This document shows positions 37,052 to 45,408 of a stretch of DNA of 64,000 nucleotides, in pieces. Every line of letters begins with the position of its first letter. Within the stretch, counting starts at the first letter, position 1. The notes under the pieces are model-generated. The model did no database searches, was not told the origin of the DNA, and saw only the letters and a list, made by a program, of their open reading frames with translations. The translations under genes were made by a program, and so were the position numbers. Location of the stretch: assembly GCA_018902545.1 (NCBI GenBank), contig JAHIQM010000008.1, forward strand, positions 1 through 64,000, read 5' to 3'. This DNA is from Pseudomonadota bacterium. GTDB lineage: Bacteria > Desulfobacterota > Desulfovibrionia > Desulfovibrionales > Desulfomicrobiaceae.

Positions 37052-37107
37052 ACTAACTTTATATCCAACTCACGGCTCGCACATCTCAGTGCAGCCTGAG
37101 GAGGGCC

Positions 37108-38538
37108 ATGAGTCACGCTTTCCCCCCCGCTCCGAACCACAAGTCGCAAACCGACCTGCCCGCAACGCCTCCGCTGGAAACCCATTGGCATGAAATCGTG
37201 GACATCATGCAGGAGGGCCTCCTGCTGGTGGATCCGGACGGGTCCATCAGGATGGTCAACCGGGCCCTGGAGGAGATCACCGGGTACAGCCGGGAGGAGC
37301 TCATCGGCGCCAACTGCTCCCTCTTCAAGTGCGACGCCTGCCGTCGGGTCCGCTCCGAAGCCCGTGAAGCCTGGTGCAAGCTTTTCGAGCAGGGCATCTT
37401 CGTGCGCCGCAAGTGCAGCATCATGCGCAAGGACGGGACCTACGTCCCCATCCTCAAGACCGCGTCCATACTGCGCGCCGAGGACGGGAGTGCGGTCGGG
37501 GCGGTGGAGACCATGACCGACCTCTCGGAGCTCGACCGCAAGGAAAACGAACTGCAACAGCTCTCGCGGATGCTTGAGGAGCAGACCATGTTTCACGGCA
37601 TGGTCGGACATTCCGCGCAAATGCGCAGGGTTTTCCACCTGATCGAAAAGGCCGCCCAGAGCGACGCGCCGGTGTTCATCTACGGAGAATCCGGCACGGG
37701 CAAGGAGCTTGTGGCGCGGGCCATTCACGATCTGGGGCCCAGAAGCGACCAGCCCTACGTGCAGTTCAACTGCGCCGCCCTGAACGAGGCGCTCCTTGAG
37801 AGTGAACTGTTCGGACACGTCAAGGGCGCGTTCACCGGGGCCTTCAGGCATCGCCAGGGCCGCTTCGAGGCCGCGCATGGCGGCGACATCTTTCTGGATG
37901 AGATCGGCGACCTGCCCATGCCGGTCCAGGTCAAGCTGTTGCGCGTGCTGGAGACCAAGACCTTCGAACGGGTCGGAGACAACCGCCAGCTGTCCGTGGA
38001 CGTACGCATCATCACCGCCACCAACAAAATTTTGCCGGAACTGATCTCTAAGGACCAGTTCCGCGAGGACCTCTTTTACCGCATCAACGTCATCCCCGTG
38101 CACCTGCCCTCCCTGCGCGAGCGCAAGGAAGACATCCCCCTTCTGGCCGATTACTTCATCCAGCGACTGCGCTTGAAGAGCGACAAGGATATCAAGGGAC
38201 TCAGTCCCCAGACCCTGCGCCTCTTCATGGACTATTCCTGGCCGGGCAATGTGCGCGAACTGAAAAGTTCCCTGGAGTACGCCTTCGTGCTGGCCGATCA
38301 CGGACACATCGAGCCCGAACATCTGCCGCACAACGTCGTGGCGGACCTACCGGCGGCGCAAGAGCCGAAGCCAGTCAGTTCCGGCCAGGAACCGCAGAAG
38401 CAACAGCTCCTCCAGGCCCTGCGCCAGGCCGGTGGCAACAAGTCGGAGGCGGCCAGGATACTGGGCATCAACCGCGTCACTGTGCTCAACCGCATGCGCA
38501 AATACGGCATCGACATGCCCAGGGTCATCCAATCCTGA
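37108..38538 (+). CDS. Sigma54-dependent transcriptional activator with a cysteine-rich PAS domain
   Basis: 476 residues. A PAS domain (about 28-150) is followed by an AAA+ domain (about 165-400) with GESGTGKE, the sigma54-contacting GAFTGA and DEIGDL. A FIS-type helix-turn-helix closes the protein ([21 protein letters not shown]). The PAS domain contains CSLFKCDAC, then two more cysteines about 20 and 35 residues later, which could sense redox state, metal or sulfane sulfur. RBS GAGGAGG. Divergent from the sulfur reductase operon, which has a sigma54-like promoter, so that operon is the likely target. Confidence 0.92.
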   Translation: MSHAFPPAPNHKSQTDLPATPPLETHWHEIVDIMQEGLLLVDPDGSIRMVNRALEEITGYSREELIGANCSLFKCDACRRVRSEAREAWCKLFEQGIFVRRKCSIMRKDGTYVPILKTASILRAEDGSAVGAVETMTDLSELDRKENELQQLSRMLEEQTMFHGMVGHSAQMRRVFHLIEKAAQSDAPVFIYGESGTGKELVARAIHDLGPRSDQPYVQFNCAALNEALLESELFGHVKGAFTGAFRHRQGRFEAAHGGDIFLDEIGDLPMPVQVKLLRVLETKTFERVGDNRQLSVDVRIITATNKILPELISKDQFREDLFYRINVIPVHLPSLRERKEDIPLLADYFIQRLRLKSDKDIKGLSPQTLRLFMDYSWPGNVRELKSSLEYAFVLADHGHIEPEHLPHNVVADLPAAQEPKPVSSGQEPQKQQLLQALRQAGGNKSEAARILGINRVTVLNRMRKYGIDMPRVIQS

Positions 38539-38705
38539 AAAGGCGGGAGCAGCCGTTACGGCAAGGACAGGGGAAAAGTCGAATCAAGATCTTTTTCCAG
38601 GCTGATCAATGCCCGAATTTCCCGGCATTTTCCCCTTGCATTGGACGCTGGAAAGCGTAGAGCCTCCGGCATTGGTTGACTGAACAATGACAAGGAACCG
38701 CGCAC

Positions 38706-40301
38706 ATGGAACTCCTGCATAACCCCATATTTCTCTTGCTGGCCGTCATTTTGTCCGGGCATCTGCTGGGCAAGGTGAAAATACTGTCCTTTTCCCTCGG
38801 CTCTTCGGGCATCGTCTTCACCGGCCTTCTGGCCGGATTCGCGGGCTTCAGCCTGCCCGGAGTGATCCAGAGCCTGGGACTGGTCCTTTTCATCTATTCC
38901 GTAGGCCAGCAGGCCGGACCGGGCTTCCTGCATTCCATGAAACGCGGGGGGCTGGCCATGAGTCTCGGGGCCTTGGCCATGATAGTTGCGGGTCTGCTCA
39001 CGGCCCTTGGCTGCAAGGCCTGGTTCGGATTTTCCAAGGAGATCACTGCCGGACTCTTTGCCGGAGCGCTGACCTCCACTCCGGGCCTGGCCGTGGCCGT
39101 GGAACTGGCCCATGACAGCGCCGCCCCGGCCGCCTACGGCGTCGCCTACACGTTCGGCGTGGTTGGAGTGGTGCTCATGGTCAAGTTCCTGCCGCGTCTG
39201 CTGCGCGCCGATATCCGGCAGGAAGAGGAAAGGCTGGAACGGGAACTGAGCAGTCTGCACCCGCAGATGGAGTTCACGCATCTGCGGGTCACCAACCCCA
39301 ACCTTTGCACCGGCCCATTGTCTCAGGTCCTGCCCGCACGCATGGCAGAAATAACAATCACTCGGGTACTGAGGGCAGGAAGCCAGAGCCCGGAACTGCC
39401 CGTGGCAGAAACGGTCCTGAACATGAACGACACGGTGCGGGTGGTGGGAACGTCCGAAGCGCTGCACCGGGCCGAAGTAGTCATAGGACCGGTGGTAGAG
39501 GCCGATCTGGCCTTCAATTCCGTGCTCATCAAAAAGAAGATCCTGCTTTCCCGCCCCGAAGTGGCCGGCAAGACCCTGCGTGCGCTGAACCTGAGCCACG
39601 TCTTCGGAGTCCAGGTCTCACGCATCACCCGCAACGGGTTCGACTGCCCGGCCGGAGCCAATGTGCGCCTGCGTCAGGGGGATGTGCTGCATGTGGTCGG
39701 CCACCCCGAGACTCTGGAAAACGTCAAGAAAATGCTGGGTAACGATGTGCGTGCGCTGTTCGCCACCAGCGTAGCCGTGCTCCTGACCGGCTTGTTCTGC
39801 GGGCTGGTGGCCGGGGCTGTGCCGCTCTATCTGCCCGGGCTTGGAATCTTCACCCTCGGCTCCACCGGCGGAGTGCTGCTGGCGGGTCTTGTCTTCGGCG
39901 CAGTGCGCCAGGTTGGCCCCGTGATCACCGAGCTGCCGGCCACGACCAACGCCCTGATCCGCGACTTGGGCCTGGGACTTTTTCTGGCCGTGGTCGGCAC
40001 GGCGGCGGGAGGGACATTGGTACCCACGCTGCAGGAGTACGGGCTGCCCCTCTTCCTGGGCGGAGCGATCATGACGCTTGCGCCCATGCTCACCGGAGTG
40101 CTGCTGTGCTTCAAGGCCTTGCGCATCCCGTTTCTGCGCATGCTCGGAGTCGTCACCGGGGGCATGACCTCAACGCCGGGACTGGCGGCTGCTGCGTCCC
40201 TGAGCGACACGTCCTACGCGGCCACGGCCTACGCCACGGTCTATCCCGTGGCGCTGGTAGGTATGATCGTGGCTTCAAAAATCATCATGCTGCTGGACTG
40301 A
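38706..40301 (+). CDS. AspT/YidE-family transporter with two TrkA-C domains
   Basis: 531 residues. Two membrane halves (about 1-165 and 355-531) with the repeated signature GALTSTPGLAVAVE / GGMTSTPGLAAAAS flank two central TrkA-C (RCK-C) domains (about 195-345). This is the layout of the aspartate:alanine exchanger family (YidE/YbjL duplication). The substrate is unknown, likely an anion such as a dicarboxylate or amino acid. No strong RBS is visible (caaggaaccgcgcac before ATG). Confidence 0.88.
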   Translation: MELLHNPIFLLLAVILSGHLLGKVKILSFSLGSSGIVFTGLLAGFAGFSLPGVIQSLGLVLFIYSVGQQAGPGFLHSMKRGGLAMSLGALAMIVAGLLTALGCKAWFGFSKEITAGLFAGALTSTPGLAVAVELAHDSAAPAAYGVAYTFGVVGVVLMVKFLPRLLRADIRQEEERLERELSSLHPQMEFTHLRVTNPNLCTGPLSQVLPARMAEITITRVLRAGSQSPELPVAETVLNMNDTVRVVGTSEALHRAEVVIGPVVEADLAFNSVLIKKKILLSRPEVAGKTLRALNLSHVFGVQVSRITRNGFDCPAGANVRLRQGDVLHVVGHPETLENVKKMLGNDVRALFATSVAVLLTGLFCGLVAGAVPLYLPGLGIFTLGSTGGVLLAGLVFGAVRQVGPVITELPATTNALIRDLGLGLFLAVVGTAAGGTLVPTLQEYGLPLFLGGAIMTLAPMLTGVLLCFKALRIPFLRMLGVVTGGMTSTPGLAAAASLSDTSYAATAYATVYPVALVGMIVASKIIMLLD

Positions 40302-40311
40302 CCAGCGTAGT

Positions 40312-40340
40312 CCATGGGCCGCATCACTCCCGGCCCATGG
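40312..40340. terminator. Inverted repeat at the convergent gene ends
   Basis: CCATGGGCC and GGCCCATGG pair perfectly around an 11-base loop, spanning the stop of the thioesterase gene. No T tract follows, so termination is only suggested by its position between convergent genes. Confidence 0.4.
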
Positions 40341-40776
40341 TCTGGGGCATGGGCGCAGCCACGACCTGACCCCGGACCCGCACCTGTCCCAAAGCCGAAA
40401 TCTCCACCTCAACCACGATCTTCCTGCCCCGCCTCTCAATGACCCGCGCCACAAGCTCAAGCTCCGGCCCAAGCGGCGTGGGCCTCAGAAAATCCACATG
40501 CAGCGAGGCCGTCACATAGCGTTGGGGCTGCCCGTCATCCCCGGCCGCAGCGGCCGCGGCCGTGCCCACTCCGTGACAGTCCACCAGCGAAGCGAGCATT
40601 CCGCCATAAACGAACCCAGGCAGGGCGATATGCTCCGGCCGGGGCGTAAAGCGTCCCACGCCCTGCGCTCCGTCCCAATGGGTTTGAATATGCAGGCCCT
40701 GGGGGTTGTTTTTTCCGCAGCCGTAGCAATGGCTCAAGTCTTCGGCGTAGCGGTGCTGAACGGGAATGTTGGTCAT
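40324..40776 (-). CDS. Hotdog-fold thioesterase (PaaI-like)
   Basis: 150 residues from the ATG behind AAGGAGG. HCYGCGKNNPQGLHI at the N-terminus and GFVYGGMLASLVDCHGVGTA at the active-site helix are those of the PaaI/YigI-like acyl-CoA thioesterase group. The CYGCG pair of cysteines is common in this subfamily. The ORF-track protein is 88 codons longer at its N-terminus and runs back through a strong hairpin, so it was trimmed. Confidence 0.87.
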   Translation of the reverse strand: MTNIPVQHRYAEDLSHCYGCGKNNPQGLHIQTHWDGAQGVGRFTPRPEHIALPGFVYGGMLASLVDCHGVGTAAAAAAGDDGQPQRYVTASLHVDFLRPTPLGPELELVARVIERRGRKIVVEVEISALGQVRVRGQVVAAPMPQTMGRE

Positions 40777-40795
40777 AAAAATCCTCCTTATGAAT

Positions 40796-40843
40796 AAAGA
40801 ATAGGTCCTATAGGTCTCAGGGGACCTATAGGACCTATTCTTT
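40796..40843. terminator. Perfect 21-base inverted repeat
   Basis: AAAGAATAGGTCCTATAGGTC and its exact reverse complement are separated by 6 bases. Each arm itself contains the palindrome CCTATAGG. It lies after the cytochrome gene and 20 bases before the thioesterase ribosome binding site, both on the minus strand. It may terminate or insulate, though the T run is short. Confidence 0.65.
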
Positions 40844-40880
40844 CTGCAATGCAACCCAAAGCGAGCGTCAAACGTCGACG

Positions 40881-41147
40881 CTATTTCTCCTGGGCCGAGA
40901 GCCAATCGACGATGAGCCCGTGCTCTTCGTGAGTGACCGCAGGGGCGTTGCCCTTGGCCAGCATCCTGGCCACCGTGGCTGACCAGGCGGTCTGATCCTT
41001 GACTCCGTATGCAGCGCGGACCCGTCCCATATCGTGGCACGAGCTGCAGGTTTTCTCCACCAACTCCTTGGTGTCACCCGCGATCGCTAAAAAGGCTCCC
41101 AGACACAAAAGCGCTGCGCCCAACGTCATGACCCGAATCGTTTTCAT
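40881..41147 (-). CDS. Small periplasmic monoheme cytochrome c
   Basis: 88 residues from the ATG behind GGAGGG. A signal peptide (to LAIAG) precedes the heme site CSSCH; a Met in VARMLAKG is a plausible sixth ligand. Length and form resemble cytochrome c553-like carriers or the small cytochromes of sulfate reducers. Partner unknown; neighbours give no clue. Confidence 0.85.
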   Translation of the reverse strand: MKTIRVMTLGAALLCLGAFLAIAGDTKELVEKTCSSCHDMGRVRAAYGVKDQTAWSATVARMLAKGNAPAVTHEEHGLIVDWLSAQEK

Positions 41148-41246
41148 CACAATCCCTCCGTTTAGAAAAACCTGGAAATCAGCATGGCATATTGATAATT
41201 CAATTTGCGGCTCAAGGAAAGCCCATGCCGACAAGCCTGCGAAAAA

Positions 41247-42608
41247 TCAGCGCCGCCCTACCCGGCCCAGGGAGCAGAACACTCCCGCCACGCAAAGCCC
41301 CGCACATACAGCGAAAATGATCTTCATGCTGGCCAGAAATTCCGGAATCGTGTCGGGAGCGATCTGGCGATCCTGCAGCAGAAAGCCAAACACCACGGCC
41401 GAGATGCCCATGGACAGGGTCATGCCGAAGGTGCGCATGGTCGCGACCAGGCTTGAGGCGATGCTGTAATCCCTCGGCTCCACGCTGCCCATGACCACGC
41501 TCATGTTGGGCGAGGCAAAAAGGGCAAATCCCAGACCCTGAAGGGCCAGAATCGCGCCTATTTCCCACAGCCCGGTCTGAACCCCGATGCCGCACAGAGC
41601 CCACAGGCCAAGGGCGCACAGCGCCATGCCCAGGCTGGCCAGCCAGGCCGCGTTGAAGCGGTCGGACAAAATCCCGGCCAGGGGGGACAAAAGGCTCTGC
41701 ACGACAGGCTGGACAATAAGGATGAACCCGGCGTGCATGGGCGTGAAGCCTTTGACCACCTGCAGATAAAGGCTGAGCAGGAAGCCCACCGCGAAGGTGC
41801 CCGCATAGTTGATCAGCGTTGCCAGGCTCGAAAGCAGAAATACGCGATTGGCCGTGAGCAAGGTCAGGTCGATGAGCGGGTGGACTGTGCTTCGCGAACG
41901 CAGCACGAAAAGGCCCCCCAGGATCAGAGCCACCCCGAGCAGCGGGAGCCCCCGCTCAGGGCTAGCCAATCCGGTCAGTCCGCTGACGCAGCAGACCACA
42001 AAGGCCGCGTAAAACAGGCTGCCGACCAGATCGAAGCTCTCGCCCCGCGCCGGGCGCCACTCGTCCTTGATCCTGCGGGCCATGACCCAGGCCAGCAGAC
42101 CCGGAGGAAGGCTGAGGAAGAACACCGCGCGCCATCCGGCCAGGGACGTCATCATTCCGCCCACCAGCGGCCCCACGGACAGGCCGAGGTAGACGCAGGC
42201 GACCAGGATACCCATGACCCGGCCACGCTCACCCCGAGGATAGATCTCCGTCACGATGGCCACCGCCGTGGCCAGAATCATGGCCGCGCCCACGCCCTGC
42301 AGCACGCGCAGGGCCACCAGGCTGGCCACGGACCAGGCCAGGGAAGCGCTTAATGAAAAGGCGATGAACACGCCCGTGCCCCAGACAAAGGTGCGCCTGC
42401 GGCCCAGAATGTCGGCCAGCCGCCCCACGGGCAGGAGAATGGCCGCCAGAGCGAGAATGTAACTTCCGGCCACCCAACTCAGCTCCACGGCCGAAGCCCC
42501 GAGTTCGACCTGCACCACGGGCAGGGTGATGGCCACGGCGGACATCATGAAAGGGACCAGAAAACTGGCCACGGACGCGGCAGCCAGGGCGGCGGTTTGA
42601 ATACGCAT
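41247..42608 (-). CDS. MFS drug-resistance transporter (DHA2-like, 14 helices)
   Basis: 453 residues with about 14 hydrophobic helices. Motif A-like GRLADILGRRRTFVWG lies after helix 2, and PRGERGRVMGILVACVYLGLSVGPLVGG carries the antiporter motif C. These are typical of EmrB/QacA-type proton antiporters. Substrate unknown. CTGGAGGAAG precedes the ATG. Confidence 0.9.
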   Translation of the reverse strand: MRIQTAALAAASVASFLVPFMMSAVAITLPVVQVELGASAVELSWVAGSYILALAAILLPVGRLADILGRRRTFVWGTGVFIAFSLSASLAWSVASLVALRVLQGVGAAMILATAVAIVTEIYPRGERGRVMGILVACVYLGLSVGPLVGGMMTSLAGWRAVFFLSLPPGLLAWVMARRIKDEWRPARGESFDLVGSLFYAAFVVCCVSGLTGLASPERGLPLLGVALILGGLFVLRSRSTVHPLIDLTLLTANRVFLLSSLATLINYAGTFAVGFLLSLYLQVVKGFTPMHAGFILIVQPVVQSLLSPLAGILSDRFNAAWLASLGMALCALGLWALCGIGVQTGLWEIGAILALQGLGFALFASPNMSVVMGSVEPRDYSIASSLVATMRTFGMTLSMGISAVVFGFLLQDRQIAPDTIPEFLASMKIIFAVCAGLCVAGVFCSLGRVGRR

Positions 42609-42757
42609 GCTTCCTCCAGGAATCGGCCCTGATTAGTCCCGGTCGGGCTAGGGTGCAAGCCCCCGCAACCAGAGATGACGAAAATGACAAAAACGGTTGC
42701 GCGCCTCTTGTTTTCATCCAATCGATGATCTATCGGCATGGCTCGCAAGGAGCACCC

Positions 42758-43672
42758 ATGCTGACATCCATGAATTCCATCATCGACAAGGCCTTGACTC
42801 TGCCCCGGCAGACTGTGGCCGTAGCCTGCGCGCAGGACGCCGAAGCCCTTCGGGCCGTGGCCGAGGCTCACGCCATTGGCCTGGCCGACTTCATATTGGT
42901 CGGGAACACGGATAAAATCAGGGCCATCGCCGACACGATAGAACTTGACCTCGCTCCGTTCGAAATGCTCGACGCTCGCGGCGAGACTTGCGGGGCGGCG
43001 ACCACGGTAGGGATCGTGGCCTCGGGCCGGGCGCAGATCCTGCTCAAGGGTTTTCTCGACTCCTCCGTCCTGTTCAAGGCCGTCCTTGACCGCAACGCTG
43101 GCCTGCGCAACGGCTCCACGGTCAGCCACACCGTGGTCATGGATGTGCCCGGCTTCGACAAGCTCTATCTCTTGACCGACGCGGCCATGATCATACGGCC
43201 CGATCTTCAGACCAAGCGGGAGATCGTGCTCAACGCCGTGAAGGTGGCCCGCGCTCTGGGCAACGCCGACCCCGTGGTCGGGGTGTTGTGCGAGTCCGAA
43301 AAGGTCAATCCGAAGATGCCCGCCACGGTGGACGCGGCGGCCCTGGTGGAGATGAACCGCACCGGCGCACTGCCCGGATGCCGCGTGGGCGGACCCTACG
43401 CCCTGGACAACGCCATCAGCGAAGAGGCCGCGCGGCACAAGGGCATGAATGACCCCCTTGCGGGCAAGGCCGACATCCTGCTGGCTCCGGACCTTGCGGC
43501 AGGCAACATCTTCTACAAGAGCCTCATGTATTTCGCCCGCGCCCGCTCGGCCGGGGTGGTCATGGGCACCAAGGCACCGGTACTGCTCAACTCGCGGGCC
43601 GATTCCCACCAGACCAAGATCAACGCCGTGGCTCTGGGCATCCTCATGGCCGCCAGCGCGGAGCGATCATGA
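42758..43672 (+). CDS. ptb: Phosphate butyryltransferase
   Basis: 304 residues from the ATG behind AAGGAG. It belongs to the Pta/Ptb phosphotransacetylase family, with ILLKGFLDSSVLFKAVL, PVVGVLCESEKVNPKMPAT and NIFYKSLMYFARA. It converts butyryl-CoA and phosphate to butyryl phosphate. The next gene, overlapping by four bases, encodes the kinase, which makes butyrate (or a branched or aryl acyl group) more likely than acetate as substrate. Confidence 0.9.
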   Translation: MLTSMNSIIDKALTLPRQTVAVACAQDAEALRAVAEAHAIGLADFILVGNTDKIRAIADTIELDLAPFEMLDARGETCGAATTVGIVASGRAQILLKGFLDSSVLFKAVLDRNAGLRNGSTVSHTVVMDVPGFDKLYLLTDAAMIIRPDLQTKREIVLNAVKVARALGNADPVVGVLCESEKVNPKMPATVDAAALVEMNRTGALPGCRVGGPYALDNAISEEAARHKGMNDPLAGKADILLAPDLAAGNIFYKSLMYFARARSAGVVMGTKAPVLLNSRADSHQTKINAVALGILMAASAERS

Positions 43673-44757
43673 AGATACTGGTCATAAACCCCGGCTCCAC
43701 CTCCACCAAGATCGCGGTCTTCACAGGCGGGGAACCGCTCTTCACGGAAACCATCCGCCATGAGGCGTCCGAGCTGGCCCGCTTCGCCAGCGTCATGGAC
43801 CAGGAGGGCTTCCGGCGAGAAACGATTCTGAAGACCCTGCAACGTCAAGGCATCCTACTCGCGGACCTGGAGGCGGTCATCGGGCGCGGCGGGCTCCTGC
43901 GTCCCATGCCCGGCGGGGTGTACGCCGTCGGCCCGGAAATGCTCGGCGACCTGCGTTCCTGTCGCTTCGGAGCCCATGCGTCCAACCTCGGCGCGATCCT
44001 GGCCCATGACCTGGCGGCTGACAGCGGCATCCCCGCGCTTATCGCAGATCCCGTGGTGGTGGATGAACTCGGCCCCCTGGCCCGCTACTCCGGGCATCCG
44101 GACATCAAACGGCGCAGCATCTTCCACGCCCTCAATCACAAGGCCGTGGCCAGACGTGTGGCGCGGGAACTGGGGCGGCCCTACGAGGATCTGCGGCTCA
44201 TCGTTGCCCATCTGGGCGGCGGAGTGTCCGTGGGCGCGCACGAACTGGGGCGGGTGGTGGATGTCAACAACGCCCTGGACGGCGACGGTCCGTTCTCTCC
44301 CGAACGCAGTGGCGGCCTGCCCGCTGGCGACGTCGTGGGCTGGTGCTTCGCGCCGGGGGCACGCGAGGCGGACATCCGGCGCAGGATCACGGGCGAGGGA
44401 GGCTTGCTGGCCTATCTGGGCACGGCAGACGGCGTGGCGGTCGAGAAGCGCATCCTGGGCGGCGACGAGACGGCTCGGGAGGTGCGTGAGGCCATGGCCT
44501 ACCAGACGGCCAAGGAGATCGGGACCATGGGCGCGGTGCTCGGCGGGCAGGTCGACGCCGTGGCCCTCACCGGCGGCCTCATGCACGACCGGGAGCTGGC
44601 CCGCCTCATCAGCGCACGGGTGGCATTCCTGGGGCCGGTCATCATCCATGCGGGAGAGGACGAGATGTCAGCCCTGGCCCAGGCAGCCCTGCTCGGCCTG
44701 GCAGACCCGCACTCGATCCTTTCCTATCCGCCCCGGCCGCAGACCGTATCCACCTAA
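43669..44757 (+). CDS. buk: Butyrate kinase
   Basis: 362 residues of the ASKHA acyl kinase family: NPGSTSTKIAVF at the N-terminus, HLGGGVSVGAHELGRVVDVNNALDGDGPFSPERSG in the middle, and ALTGGLMHD near the C-terminus. It turns butyryl phosphate and ADP into butyrate and ATP. The ATGA overlap with ptb shows coupling. Together they allow ATP formation from an acyl-CoA, or uptake activation in reverse. Confidence 0.92.
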   Translation: MKILVINPGSTSTKIAVFTGGEPLFTETIRHEASELARFASVMDQEGFRRETILKTLQRQGILLADLEAVIGRGGLLRPMPGGVYAVGPEMLGDLRSCRFGAHASNLGAILAHDLAADSGIPALIADPVVVDELGPLARYSGHPDIKRRSIFHALNHKAVARRVARELGRPYEDLRLIVAHLGGGVSVGAHELGRVVDVNNALDGDGPFSPERSGGLPAGDVVGWCFAPGAREADIRRRITGEGGLLAYLGTADGVAVEKRILGGDETAREVREAMAYQTAKEIGTMGAVLGGQVDAVALTGGLMHDRELARLISARVAFLGPVIIHAGEDEMSALAQAALLGLADPHSILSYPPRPQTVST

Positions 44758-44884
44758 AAGGCATGCAGAATTTGCGTTGCAGATACCTCCTGGAATTAAA
44801 CGGGAATTGCCCCTTTTCCAGCAGCTCGCTCTGGGGTAATGATAAATTTCCGTACTCATCCAAAGCCCTGAGGAGCCGCAGGAA

Positions 44885-45280
44885 ATGAACAAAAAAATCA
44901 TCTGGGACAAATCTTTCGAGACCGGCATTGACGAAGTCGACGCCCAGCACCAGCGTCTGGTCGAAATCATCAATTCCCTGGCCGACGGCATCGGCCACGC
45001 ATCCATGAAGGACCTGCAAGGCATCCTCTCAAAGCTCAAGGAATACGCCCAGTACCACTTCCAGACCGAGGAAGGGATCATGGAGGCTTCGGCCTACACC
45101 GAACTGGAGGACCACAAGGCGGAGCACAGTGCCTTTGTAGACCAGATTCTGCTCTTCGACCTGGACGTTATCCTGGCCTCGGAAGGCCTGGCCTGGGACA
45201 TGTTCCATTTCCTGCGCGGCTGGCTGACCAATCATATCCTCGTGGTCGACCGGCAGTTTTCGACATCGTTGCAGACCTGA
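44885..45280 (+). CDS. Bacteriohemerythrin
   Basis: 131 residues with the full set of di-iron ligands: H in DAQHQR, HFQTEE, EDHKAEH, and LTNHILVVD. It binds O2 reversibly and in anaerobes probably serves oxygen handling or delivery. Single gene. ORF-track length fits a free-standing hemerythrin. GGAG-like purines precede ATG (gccgcaggaa). Confidence 0.93.
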   Translation: MNKKIIWDKSFETGIDEVDAQHQRLVEIINSLADGIGHASMKDLQGILSKLKEYAQYHFQTEEGIMEASAYTELEDHKAEHSAFVDQILLFDLDVILASEGLAWDMFHFLRGWLTNHILVVDRQFSTSLQT

Positions 45281-45408
45281 CAGCCGCCCGCGACTTTCCC
45301 TTGAACAACCCCGACGCAGGCCGCGCTCGCTTTGGCCCAGGTTCGGGTTACGCCGATGGCCATGCCCGCGAGGCCCGTCCGCCGTCTCCTCCATCCGGAG
45401 CATATTGA

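Noticed and set aside
40777-41040. 88-codon N-terminal extension of the thioesterase
   Set aside because: It crosses the 21-base hairpin and the cytochrome gene end. The ATG at 40776 has AAGGAGG and starts the usual domain.
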